In this document: one piece after another, positions 1 to 7,631 of the stretch
Position numbering within the stretch: position 1 is the first letter of the stretch
Layout of the letters: each line of letters opens with the position of its first letter
Origin: Methanobrevibacter ruminantium
GTDB lineage: Archaea > Methanobacteriota > Methanobacteria > Methanobacteriales > Methanobacteriaceae
DNA length: 32,621 nt
Assembly (NCBI RefSeq): GCF_016294135.1
Contig: NZ_JAEDCO010000018.1
Coordinates: 1-32,621, forward strand
Direction: 5' to 3'
Translations under genes and position numbers: made by a program
Notes under the pieces: generated by a model
What the model was told of the DNA's origin: nothing
The model's database searches: none
What the model saw: only the letters and a program-made list of their open reading frames with translations

Positions 1-36
1 AATAGTTTATTTAATAGTTAATTTAATAGTTTATTT
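1..36. repeat. Three 12-bp tandem repeats, AATAGTTTATTT type
   Basis: Bases 1-12 and 25-36 are identical (AATAGTTTATTT) and 13-24 differ by one base (AATAGTTAATTT). The array may continue left of the window. It is AT-only low-complexity sequence downstream of the minus-strand zinc-ribbon gene, and no function is evident. Confidence 0.7.
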
Positions 37-94
37 AATAAAAAAAGTTTAATAAATTTTAAAAAAAGAAAAAAGTTTTTTAAATTAAAAAACT

Positions 95-217
95 TTAATA
101 ATATTCATCATCATCGAATCCACCTAAATCTGGGCTGTCAGAAAGGTCGGATCCACAGTTTTCACATATTAATGCACCGATAGGATTCAAATGTCCGCAA
201 ACATTGCAGGTTATCAT
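95..217 (-). CDS. Small zinc-ribbon protein, 40 aa
   Basis: This short ORF opens with ATG at 217, preceded by a clear ribosome site (GAGGTGAAAAC), and ends with TAA at 95-97. It encodes 40 residues with two Cys-x2-Cys knuckles (CNVCG at residues 4-8 and CENCG at 18-22), followed by an acidic tail rich in Asp and Tyr. This is the pattern of a one-finger zinc ribbon. It lies 71 nt downstream of the DUF2070 gene on the same strand and could be co-transcribed with it. No function can be assigned. It could be a protein-binding or nucleic-acid-binding accessory. The ribosome site and the intact cysteine pairs make a real gene likely. Confidence 0.72.
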   Translation of the reverse strand: MITCNVCGHLNPIGALICENCGSDLSDSPDLGGFDDDEYY

Positions 218-288
218 GTTTTCACCTCAATAAATATAAATAGGATTGCATTGTTTTTATTCCAATACAGTTCTAATTAATTATTAAA

Positions 289-2106
289 TTATAATACGAA
301 TATCCAAATGATTACAAAGATAATCGCTACAATAAATGTCAATGGAGCAATGATCTTACTTACCGCTACGATGGAACTGATGGTGGAAATAAGTTCAGTG
401 GAATTATTTGGACCGAATGTTTTAAGGTTTAGGATTCTTTCAGTATTTGTTCCAGCTTCTACAGGCTCCAAATCTTTAATTGCCTCATTGATTGAAATTT
501 TCACAAACTCTATGATCTTTTCCTTCTCTACGGTTCCAACTGGATTGTAACCTGCAGATAATGTATTTACAGTATGTGTGTCTGTGGTCATAACTTCAAT
601 CTCATCAATATCCAGGTCTTCAACTGCATTGAAAATGGTTTCTCTGTATCCTAATTCCATATTGTTTGAATCGAATAATACATAAGCAGTTCTTTGTCCA
701 TTAACTTCAATGACCATGGTTTTCAAACCGCTTTCACCAATTCCTTGATGCTTATCGAATCCACCGAGGTCTGTATAGTAGCATCCGACTTTAATGTCAT
801 GTTCCAAGTCTAACGGTTCGATTAATTTGATTGTATCGATTAATTGGAACAATTCAGGGTTTCCAGGAAGAACTCCTCCTTTTTCCTCGTTGAATGAATT
901 GTGGCAGTCAACTAGGATATTGTTTTCAGTTCCTAATTCCTTCTGGCTTTCTATCATTGCTGCAAGCCCTACAGCATATTCTATGTCATCACTTCCGGAT
1001 GGAGCAAATGTAGAAAGCATAATTGTTCCATTCTTGAAGAATTGAACTCCGACATTTGCCTTTTTATATGAATATCTGATAAATTCACTTGCCTTTGGAG
1101 AGTATTCCATATCGTCTAAAGCTTTTCTTACAGCATCTTCTATCTTAACAATCTCATCACTTGATACAGGGTTGAAGTCGTGAGTTGATGGGCCATGTGC
1201 AACCATGGTAAATGCATCAAAGCTGTTTGCCAATATTGTTGGCATATTGGATCCTCCAATGTCTCCAAGAGGCCCTGGGTGAACGCAAGGACTTAAAAAC
1301 AATGCTTTAATGCTTCCATCAAGCCTTCTAAAGCTTGCAACACCTACAAGAGTATCAATAGCTTCTCCAGCATTGTCAAACAATTGTTCAATTGTATTTG
1401 TCCCTTCATTCATGTGCAAGATGAAATAACTTAGGATTTCCATTGCTCCAAATCCTAAATTCTTTTTCATAGGAGACTCTACAACACTGATGAATGCATA
1501 AATTGCAATCAGGAAGATTACACTTGCTATAAGCACTTTAAATATTGTAGTTATATATCCTAGTGAGAATATGTAATCAATATTATTCAGGAAGCTTGTG
1601 ATAATGAGCATTCCAATCATAAGCAATGGTTGGATAATTGCAATGATAAATGAATTGAAGAGCTTTATTCTAGTGGTAGCCAATATAACAAGGATATTGA
1701 AACCAAATGCAATAACACAACCGAATAGGATGGAGTTGAAGAATAAATCCATATTGAAGATAAGTCCCACTGCTGTTCCAAGGATACCTACAATTCCTGC
1801 AATGGACATTGATACCAATGCTAAAAACATGGAGTGCTTTGCCTTAAGGTTGATTCCATTAAGTGATTCTACCCATAATTGATCAGTGGAACCGGTTATG
1901 ATTGCAGGCAATCCGAATACAACAAAACCGAATGCCCCTCCGTAGAAGAAATCTTCTAATCCGTTTCCTACACTAACTGGCTGTAATAAAAATAGGAGAA
2001 CTCCTATAATAAAACTTAGTATAATTATCATTAGCACTGAACTTTTGGCATTAGGCAATGTTCTAATCCATTTTGATAATCCTGCTACATTACTCATACT
2101 GGACAT
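289..2106 (-). CDS. DUF2070 family membrane protein
   Basis: This 605-residue archaeal integral membrane protein matches the DUF2070 family, whose function is unknown. About six hydrophobic spans lie in residues 22-210, followed by a large soluble domain (about 220-560) and a final span (about 580-604). The soluble domain carries His/Asp motifs that look like a metal site: HPGPLGDIGG (276-285), HGPSTHDF (304-311), DCHNSF (400-405) and TDTHT (508-512). This suggests a membrane-anchored hydrolase, which is inference only. The start is ATG at 2106, with AAGGTTGATT upstream on the minus strand. The second Met (residue 4) is possible but has no better site. It is divergent from the fumarase gene. 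Confidence 0.88.
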   Translation of the reverse strand: MSSMSNVAGLSKWIRTLPNAKSSVLMIIILSFIIGVLLFLLQPVSVGNGLEDFFYGGAFGFVVFGLPAIITGSTDQLWVESLNGINLKAKHSMFLALVSMSIAGIVGILGTAVGLIFNMDLFFNSILFGCVIAFGFNILVILATTRIKLFNSFIIAIIQPLLMIGMLIITSFLNNIDYIFSLGYITTIFKVLIASVIFLIAIYAFISVVESPMKKNLGFGAMEILSYFILHMNEGTNTIEQLFDNAGEAIDTLVGVASFRRLDGSIKALFLSPCVHPGPLGDIGGSNMPTILANSFDAFTMVAHGPSTHDFNPVSSDEIVKIEDAVRKALDDMEYSPKASEFIRYSYKKANVGVQFFKNGTIMLSTFAPSGSDDIEYAVGLAAMIESQKELGTENNILVDCHNSFNEEKGGVLPGNPELFQLIDTIKLIEPLDLEHDIKVGCYYTDLGGFDKHQGIGESGLKTMVIEVNGQRTAYVLFDSNNMELGYRETIFNAVEDLDIDEIEVMTTDTHTVNTLSAGYNPVGTVEKEKIIEFVKISINEAIKDLEPVEAGTNTERILNLKTFGPNNSTELISTISSIVAVSKIIAPLTFIVAIIFVIIWIFVL

Positions 2107-2214
2107 TAATAATCAACCTTTCTCTTCAATAATTAAAATTAATTTAATCTAAATTATTTGGATTTAGATTATTTTTATATATCTAAATAAATAAATTAAA
2201 TAATATACTATATG

Positions 2215-2228
2215 AAATTTTTTATATA
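2215..2228 (+). promoter_or_regulatory. Putative BRE/TATA promoter of the fumarase beta gene
   Basis: GAAATTTTTTATAT has an A-rich BRE-like 5' side and a TATA box about 90 nt before the ATG. Initiation would fall near 2250. It was judged by eye from the archaeal consensus. Confidence 0.45.
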
Positions 2229-2309
2229 AAACTTATTCTATTTGTTTTTGAAATTCTTATGGATGTGTTTTAAGGTTTCAAAATCTGATAAAATTTATTT
2301 GGTGAATTC

Positions 2310-2846
2310 ATGATAGAATTAAAAACCCCGATTACTGATGATGATATTAACAAATTAAAAGCTGGAGATGTAATTGCAATCTCCGGGCAAATATTGACTG
2401 CAAGAGATCAAGCTCATAAAAGAATATTGGAAGAAGGAGCTCCAATTGATATTGAAGGAGCAGTTTTGTTCCATGCAGGACCTATTATTCAGGAAGAAGA
2501 AAACATAGATGATTCAGAACCAAAATATAAGATGGTTGCTGTAGGTCCAACAACTTCCATGAGAATGAATCCGTATGAAGCGGATGTATTGGATATGGGC
2601 GCAAAGATCATCATTGGTAAAGGTGGAATGGATGATTCTGTCAGAGAAGCCCTAAAGAGAAACAATGCAGTTTATGTTGTAGCCACTGGTGGTTGTGCAG
2701 CATTGTATGTTGATAAGGTCAATGAAATAAAAGGAGTAAATTGGCTAGATCTCGGTATGCCTGAAGCCATTTGGGATTTGGATGTGGATTCATTTGGCCC
2801 ATTGATTGTAGCTATGGACAGTGAAGGAAACAGTCTTTATGATTAA
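2310..2846 (+). CDS. fumB: Fumarate hydratase class I, beta subunit (FumA C-terminal/TtdB type)
   Basis: This 178-residue protein corresponds to the C-terminal (beta) half of class I iron-sulfur fumarases, which interconvert fumarate and malate. Family motifs are visible: ARDQAH (31-36), GPTTSMRM (79-86), GKGGM (103-107), ATGGCAAL (125-132) and PEAIW (151-155). In methanogens the alpha subunit that holds the [4Fe-4S] cluster is a separate gene, and it is not in this window. The enzyme works in the incomplete reductive TCA pathway from oxaloacetate to 2-oxoglutarate, which PycA in this window feeds. The start at 2310 is set by GGTGAATTC just upstream. L-tartrate dehydratase beta is the main alternative annotation but is unlikely in a methanogen. 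Confidence 0.9.
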   Translation: MIELKTPITDDDINKLKAGDVIAISGQILTARDQAHKRILEEGAPIDIEGAVLFHAGPIIQEEENIDDSEPKYKMVAVGPTTSMRMNPYEADVLDMGAKIIIGKGGMDDSVREALKRNNAVYVVATGGCAALYVDKVNEIKGVNWLDLGMPEAIWDLDVDSFGPLIVAMDSEGNSLYD

Positions 2847-2870
2847 TTTTCATGACTAAACTTTATGACT

Positions 2871-2892
2871 ATTATTATTTTCAAATAATAAT
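2871..2892 (+). terminator. Hairpin downstream of the fumarase gene
   Basis: ATTATTATTT (2871-2880) and AAATAATAAT (2883-2892) form a perfect 10-bp inverted repeat with a 2-nt spacer, 25 nt after the stop. It is AT-only with no clear T run after it, so it may be a weak terminator or a 3'-end stabiliser. Confidence 0.4.
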
Positions 2893-2910
2893 GCAAATGA
2901 CAATAACTAA

Positions 2911-2918
2911 ATATTTAT
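2911..2918 (+). promoter_or_regulatory. TATA box of the 3039 gene
   Basis: TTTATATA in an A-rich context, about 120 nt before the ATG at 3039, matches the methanogen TATA consensus. The predicted start site is near 2940. Confidence 0.5.
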
Positions 2919-3038
2919 ATACTAATTATTTTAAATATCATAATAATCTATATTAATTAATTTATTAGTTACCTATTGTTTAATTTAATTTTTATCAGAT
3001 TAATTTATTTTAAGAATTACGATTATTTTGGTGATATA

Positions 3039-3356
3039 ATGGCAGATATTGCAGAAGCAGCTGAAAAAAAATTAAAGTCAAGAATTAGAAAATTAAAGAA
3101 ATGCAATAAGGATGAAGAGGAAAAGGAAAAATTCTTCAATCAATTAGGTCTTTCTTTCACTATCAGTTTACCTACCAAAAATCCTGAAAAGCAAGAAGAC
3201 TTCGTAATGTTATACACTAGTCCTGATGGAAACATCGTTCACGCGGAATACGCTTATTCTGAAGGTGAAGAGTTTACCCAAATGGACATCAGTGAAAAAG
3301 ATTTAAAAGTTATCATTGAATCATTCTCTGATTTCGAATTAAGTCTTTTAGACTAA
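3039..3356 (+). CDS. Conserved-looking small hypothetical protein, 105 aa
   Basis: I do not recognise this protein. The reading frame is open further upstream, but the ATG at 3039 is preceded by a perfect GGTGAT site (3030-3035), so the true product is 105 residues starting MADIAEAAEKK. The first 45 residues are highly charged and probably helical (Lys/Glu/Arg-rich). Residues 50-100 look like a compact alpha/beta domain ending in an acidic, hydrophobic helix. There is no signal peptide, membrane span or cysteine cluster. It is monocistronic, with its own TATA box and a strong hairpin terminator, which fits a real expressed cytoplasmic protein. Confidence 0.75.
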   Translation: MADIAEAAEKKLKSRIRKLKKCNKDEEEKEKFFNQLGLSFTISLPTKNPEKQEDFVMLYTSPDGNIVHAEYAYSEGEEFTQMDISEKDLKVIIESFSDFELSLLD

Positions 3357-3375
3357 TTGCATAATTCTAATTTCA

Positions 3376-3420
3376 AATAATTCTAATTTTTAGAATTATT
3401 ATTCCTATTTTTTATTAAAT
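3376..3420 (+). terminator. Terminator hairpin with T-rich tail
   Basis: AATAATTCTA (3376-3385), loop ATTTT, TAGAATTATT (3391-3400) form a perfect 10-bp stem. Runs of T follow (3406-3412 and beyond). It lies 19 nt after the stop of the 105-aa gene. Confidence 0.6.
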
Positions 3421-3501
3421 TTTTTCAATTCATTATTTTTATTTTTTTATAATTTTTAATCATTATTTTTAATTGTTTTTAGTTATTTGAAAGGTTTTAT
3501 C

Positions 3502-4662
3502 ATGATTGTCAATAATTCATTGGATGAAGTAAGGAAAAGAGAATCTGCATTGAAAATCATTAAGGAAATCATTAACGATAATGGAAGGGATTCCTTATAT
3601 GATGTAACTGGACTTTCTGGAGGATTTATAGCAAGTGATGATGAATTGGATCTTCTGGAAACTTATGTAGGTCCCGCTATTTTTGAGGACGAGCTCCAAA
3701 TTGTGGGAAAAGAGCATCTTGGAGGAGAAAAGGTCTTGGCAGTTAACAGGACAAGTTCCGGAATCTTGGCAAGTGTTTTGGCATTGGTTGAAAAAGGTTC
3801 TCATGTCAGTCATTTCTTAGCAGAATTTCCAGCTCACCCATCCATTCCAAGGTCTTGTGCGATTGTAGGTGCAAGCTATGATGAGTTCATTGACATTGAT
3901 GAGTTCACTATTCCTGATAACACTTCATTGGTTGTTGTGACCGGCTCAACAATGGATCACAAGGTCATTGATGAGGAACTCTTTAGGAAGGTCATTGATA
4001 TGGCTCATGAAATGGACATTCCTGTGCTTGTTGATGACGCTTCAGGTGCAAGGCTTAGAACTGCTGTTTTCAATCAAGCGAAGGCAACTGAGATTGGAGC
4101 TGATTTGGTTGTTACAAGTACAGATAAGTTAATGCCTGGGCCTAGAGGAGGATTGATGGCAGGAAGAAAAGACTTGATTGATGTAATAAAGGTTAAGGCT
4201 AATCAATTCGGTCTTGAAGCTCAGCCTCCATTGATTTTAGCAATGGTGAATGGAATCAAGAATTACACTGAAGAGAACTTGGTTAAAGCAATTTCCAGAA
4301 AAGAAGAGTTCTATGATTTATTAAGTGAAAAGTACGAAATGTTTGAAAAGACACCAACTGGTGTTATGGTAAGTGAAGATTCCTTAAAAAATCAATTGGA
4401 AAGGTTAAATGTTGAAACAGAGCTTTCACAAAAGGATTGCTGTTTTTTATGGGCTATGATTTTATTAAAGGACTTTGGAATCATTACAATACCTGCAGTT
4501 GGAATGCCTGGAGCTTCTGCTACAATCCGTATTGATTTGTCTACACAGGATGTGATTGATATGGATTTAAATCAATTGTATGAACAAATAGATAATTCCT
4601 TTGATAGATTCTTGGATTTGTCTCAAGATGTTGAAAAATCAAAAGAATTGATTTTCTATTAA
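3502..4662 (+). CDS. PLP-dependent enzyme, MJ0158 family (SelA-like)
   Basis: This 386-residue fold-type I PLP protein resembles the archaeal MJ0158 family, distant relatives of bacterial selenocysteine synthase SelA. Visible elements are a glycine-rich early segment (VTGLSGGF, 35-42), TSSGILA (84-90), the PLP-ring aspartate region VDDASGAR (177-184) and the likely Schiff-base lysine K209 in STDKLMPGPRGG. The start is placed at ATG 3502, because AAAGGT lies 7 nt upstream. An in-frame TTG at 3487 would put the ribosome site inside the gene. The M. jannaschii homologue is reported not to make selenocysteine, and Methanobacteriales generally lack it, so the substrate is unknown. It is convergent with birA. 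Confidence 0.85.
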   Translation: MIVNNSLDEVRKRESALKIIKEIINDNGRDSLYDVTGLSGGFIASDDELDLLETYVGPAIFEDELQIVGKEHLGGEKVLAVNRTSSGILASVLALVEKGSHVSHFLAEFPAHPSIPRSCAIVGASYDEFIDIDEFTIPDNTSLVVVTGSTMDHKVIDEELFRKVIDMAHEMDIPVLVDDASGARLRTAVFNQAKATEIGADLVVTSTDKLMPGPRGGLMAGRKDLIDVIKVKANQFGLEAQPPLILAMVNGIKNYTEENLVKAISRKEEFYDLLSEKYEMFEKTPTGVMVSEDSLKNQLERLNVETELSQKDCCFLWAMILLKDFGIITIPAVGMPGASATIRIDLSTQDVIDMDLNQLYEQIDNSFDRFLDLSQDVEKSKELIFY

Positions 4663-4735
4663 AATTAGTTTAAAAAGAGTTTTTCTATTTAAATTATTTA
4701 ATTTTAATTTTTATTTTTTTTTAAAAAAAAGAGGT

Positions 4736-4766
4736 AATAAAATGAAAAAGTAATTTTCATTTTATT
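4736..4766. terminator. 13-bp perfect stem-loop
   Basis: AATAAAATGAAAA (4736-4748) and TTTTCATTTTATT (4754-4766) form a 13-bp perfect stem with a 5-nt loop. It lies between convergent genes and can act on both strands. It overlaps GAGGTAATAAAATG, a ribosome-site-like start followed by AAA AAG TAA, a three-codon ORF that is probably fortuitous. Confidence 0.5.
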
Positions 4767-4777
4767 TTATTTTAGTC

Positions 4778-4798
4778 TGCTTTATTATTAATAAAGCA
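4778..4798. terminator. Bidirectional terminator between the SelA-like gene and birA
   Basis: TGCTTTATT (4778-4786), loop ATT, AATAAAGCA (4790-4798) form a 9-bp stem that includes G-C pairs. On the plus strand it is followed by CTATTTTTTTATTT. It lies between convergent genes. Confidence 0.6.
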
Positions 4799-4849
4799 CT
4801 ATTTTTTTATTTCAATTAAAAAATAAATTTGAAATAATAGTTTTTAATT

Positions 4850-5764
4850 TTATTCAACGGTTCTAAGTTCACCTGAGACGATTTTCTCTAATGTGCCGTC
4901 TTGTCTTTCAATGATTAAACTACCTTCGTTGTTGATTCCAACAACATAACCTTGGGTAATCTTTCCACCGGTTTGGGTAATGTTTACGTATTTTCCAATG
5001 GTATCTGCAAGATCTCTCCAATCCTTAAGAATGGTTTCAATTTCACCATCTTTGTATAATTGGTAAACCTTTTCAAATTCATTTAGGAAAACTGCAATAA
5101 GTTCATTTGCATCGACTTTAGAAGGCAATTCTTCAGTTAGAGTGGTTGTACCTATTCTGATGTCTTCAGAGAAGGCCTCTAATTTGAGGTTGCTGTCAAT
5201 TCCAATACCTACAACAATCCAGTCGATTTCATTGAAAGTTGCATTGACTTCAGTTAATACTCCAGATATCTTTTTGCCGTGAATCAAGACATCATTAGGC
5301 CATTTGATTCTAGCATCAACACCTAAAGATCTGATAGATTTAGCTATTGCTACCCCGGTTGCTAAGGTGATTAAACCAATTCTTGCAGGAGGTACTTGAG
5401 GTCTTAAGATAAGGGACATCCATACTCCACCTTCAGGAGCTTCCCATTTCTTTCCTAATCTTCCTCTTGCGTTAGTCTGAATTTCAGAAATCAATACGGT
5501 ACCTTCTTTAGCATCGTGATTCGCTAAAAATTTAGCTATTGAATTAGTGGAAAACACTTTTCTGAAACAAAGGATTTCCTTAGCGATTTCTTCAGTTTCA
5601 AGGTTTTCGCAAATTTTCTCTTTTGTAATGTGTTCAGTTTTTCCGAATCCTAATTCCTTGATGGATTCTTCAATAGCCTCATCATTTATTAAGTCTAAAC
5701 GTTTAGCTTCCTCTTCTGAAATTACATTATGGCTTAGTAAAAGCTTTATCATTTCTTTTTTCAT
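4850..5764 (-). CDS. birA: Biotin-[carboxylase] ligase (BirA/BPL)
   Basis: This 304-residue biotin protein ligase activates biotin with ATP and attaches it to the carrier lysine of pyruvate carboxylase. It shows the biotinyl-AMP loop ARGRLGKKW (99-107), KWPNDVLI (154-161), GKKISGVLTE (163-172), GIGIDSN (187-193) and a C-terminal SH3-like domain (about 255-304). The first 65 residues are Glu/Lys-rich and do not clearly match the winged helix of E. coli BirA, so repressor activity is doubtful. The start is ATG 5764, because GTGATT at 5768-5773 is its ribosome site rather than a GTG start. The gene follows pycA on the same strand with a 101-nt spacer, the pairing known in M. thermautotrophicus. 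Confidence 0.93.
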   Translation of the reverse strand: MKKEMIKLLLSHNVISEEEAKRLDLINDEAIEESIKELGFGKTEHITKEKICENLETEEIAKEILCFRKVFSTNSIAKFLANHDAKEGTVLISEIQTNARGRLGKKWEAPEGGVWMSLILRPQVPPARIGLITLATGVAIAKSIRSLGVDARIKWPNDVLIHGKKISGVLTEVNATFNEIDWIVVGIGIDSNLKLEAFSEDIRIGTTTLTEELPSKVDANELIAVFLNEFEKVYQLYKDGEIETILKDWRDLADTIGKYVNITQTGGKITQGYVVGINNEGSLIIERQDGTLEKIVSGELRTVE

Positions 5765-5825
5765 AATAATCACTTAATATGAGTTTAATTTATAAGTTTA
5801 GTTTATGAGTTTAGTCTTTTATTTT

Positions 5826-5840
5826 ATAAATTTCATTTTA
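5826..5840 (-). promoter_or_regulatory. Possible birA promoter
   Basis: Read on the minus strand, TGAAATTTATAAAAT is a good BRE/TATA candidate about 65-70 nt upstream of the birA ATG. birA may therefore also be transcribed independently of pycA. Confidence 0.4.
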
Positions 5841-5865
5841 TTAGAATTTATTTTATTTTTGCAGT

Positions 5866-7362
5866 TTATTTTTGTTTTTTAAGCTGTTGTGCTTGAGCAG
5901 CATTGAAGTAAGTTCCAACTGCTCCAGAGATTGCAGCTATTTTCTTTCCAGGCATAAATGTGGATTTCATACGATTTACCCTTTCCAAATCTTCTGCAAT
6001 TACTTTTTCCATTTCAGCATCAATCCATTTCTTATGCTCATCTACAAAGTGGGTGTGCAAGTCACCTGCAAGGAATGACTCATTTCTGAGTATTGCCTTA
6101 TGGAATGGAATAGTGGTTTTTACACCTAAGATAATGTATTCGCTTAATGCTCTTTTCATTCTATTTGCTGCGTCATTTCTTGTACGGCCACTTGTGACCA
6201 ATTTTGAAATCATTGAGTCATAGAAAGTTGGAATGGTATAATTCATGTACACTCCACTGTCTAAACGTACACCAGGTCCACCAGGTGATCTGTAACCGGT
6301 AATCTTACCAGGGTTTGGTGCAAAGTCAGCAAGTGGGTTTTCAGCATTGATACGGCATTCGATAGCATGTCCGCTTATATGAATGTCCTTTTGCTCGTAT
6401 TCCAATTCCTCACCGCAAGCGATTTTAATTTGCTCTTTGATTAAATCAGTATTAGTTACAATTTCAGTGATTGGGTGTTCCACTTGAATACGTGTGTTCA
6501 TTTCAAGGAAGTAGTATTCTCCATTTTCATACAAGAATTCTACAGTTCCTGCACTGTTGTATCCAATGGATTCAGCGGCTTTAACTGCACTTTCACCCAT
6601 TCTTTCTCTTAACTCTTCAGTCATGATTGGGGAAGGTGCCTCTTCCAATAGCTTTTGATGTCTTCTTTGGATGGAACATTCCCTATCTCCTACATGGATT
6701 GTGTTTCCATGTTCGTCAGCTAAAACCTGGAACTCAATGTGTCTTGGTTTCTCAAGGTATTTTTCAATGAATACGGTTGCATCTCCAAAGTTTTTCAAAG
6801 CTACTGATTGGGTTGCTTCAAGTGCACGTACAAGTTCGTCCTCTTCATAAACTGCACGCATACCGATTCCTCCACCACCAGCTGATGCCTTGATGATTAC
6901 AGGGTATCCGATTGCTTCTGCAATTTCCTTTGCCTCTTCAACATCAGTGATTCCATCAGGAGTACCTTCAATAACAGGGACACCTGCATCTTTCATTAAT
7001 TGTTTGGAAGTGATCTTATCTCCCATTTTTTCAATATGCTCTCCTTTAGGACCAATAAGTTTGATTCCATTCTTTTCACATTGTCTTCCAAGTTCAGGAT
7101 TTTCAGCTAAGAATCCGTATCCTGGGTGAATTGCATCTGCTCCAGTTTCAATTGCAGCATTAATGATCTTTTCAATGTTTAAATAAGACTGGCTTGGAGA
7201 AGGGTTTCCTAAAGGAACGCTTTCATCTGCATAATTAGTATAAAGAGAAGTTTTATCAGCATCTGAGTATACTGCTACACTTTTCATGTCCAATTCACGA
7301 CATGCTCTCATAACACGTATAGCAATTTCTCCTCTATTTGCAATAAGTACTTTTTCAAACAT
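5866..7362 (-). CDS. pycA: Pyruvate carboxylase subunit A (biotin carboxylase)
   Basis: This 498-residue ATP-grasp enzyme carboxylates biotin on the partner subunit PycB (not in this window), giving oxaloacetate from pyruvate. It has the N-terminal preATP-grasp motif IANRGEIAIRV (7-17), HPGYGFLAEN (79-88), the glycine loop KASAGGGGIGMR (158-169), GDRECSIQRRHQK (225-237), the catalytic EMNTRIQVEHP segment (287-297) and a biotin carboxylase C-terminal domain (about 335-445). An Ala/Lys-rich tail after about residue 460 is longer than in bacterial AccC. There is no biotin carrier domain, as expected for the two-subunit archaeal enzyme. The start is ATG 7362 with GAGGTAT upstream. Acetyl-CoA carboxylase is unlikely, since archaea use isoprenoid lipids. 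Confidence 0.94.
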   Translation of the reverse strand: MFEKVLIANRGEIAIRVMRACRELDMKSVAVYSDADKTSLYTNYADESVPLGNPSPSQSYLNIEKIINAAIETGADAIHPGYGFLAENPELGRQCEKNGIKLIGPKGEHIEKMGDKITSKQLMKDAGVPVIEGTPDGITDVEEAKEIAEAIGYPVIIKASAGGGGIGMRAVYEEDELVRALEATQSVALKNFGDATVFIEKYLEKPRHIEFQVLADEHGNTIHVGDRECSIQRRHQKLLEEAPSPIMTEELRERMGESAVKAAESIGYNSAGTVEFLYENGEYYFLEMNTRIQVEHPITEIVTNTDLIKEQIKIACGEELEYEQKDIHISGHAIECRINAENPLADFAPNPGKITGYRSPGGPGVRLDSGVYMNYTIPTFYDSMISKLVTSGRTRNDAANRMKRALSEYIILGVKTTIPFHKAILRNESFLAGDLHTHFVDEHKKWIDAEMEKVIAEDLERVNRMKSTFMPGKKIAAISGAVGTYFNAAQAQQLKKQK

Positions 7363-7539
7363 GTTATACCTCTTTTTTTAATTATCTTGAAAATTCATGA
7401 TAAAGAATATATGATTATTATTTATCATTATTATTTATCAAACATTATAATATTATATATGATTAATATTAATATTAAATTTTATCATTATTTTTAAATG
7501 TTTTTTGAATCTATAAAAATTATTTATTTTGTATTTTTT

Positions 7540-7570
7540 ATTACTCTCTTAAACAAAATTTTTGAGTAAT
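7540..7570 (+). promoter_or_regulatory. Inverted repeat upstream of the membrane-protein promoter
   Basis: ATTACTC (7540-7546) and GAGTAAT (7564-7570) form a 7-bp inverted repeat with a 17-nt spacer, directly before a TATA-like TTTATATG (7580-7587). The position suits an operator. It may also be chance in AT-rich DNA. Confidence 0.35.
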
Positions 7571-7579
7571 GAAAAATTG

Positions 7580-7587
7580 TTTATATG
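7580..7587 (+). promoter_or_regulatory. Putative TATA box of the 7632 gene
   Basis: TTTATATG is preceded by A-rich GAAAAATTG and would start transcription near 7610, leaving a short leader with the AAGGGG ribosome site. A second AT-rich candidate lies at 7601-7612 but is too close to the gene. Confidence 0.4.
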
Positions 7588-7631
7588 AATAATTCAAAAA
7601 TATAAATATAAACATATTTTAAGGGGTTAAT

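Noticed and set aside
308..1882. Several plus-strand ORFs of 80-94 codons opposite the DUF2070 gene
   Set aside because: They are antisense shadows of a well-supported membrane protein. They have no ribosome sites and an odd composition.
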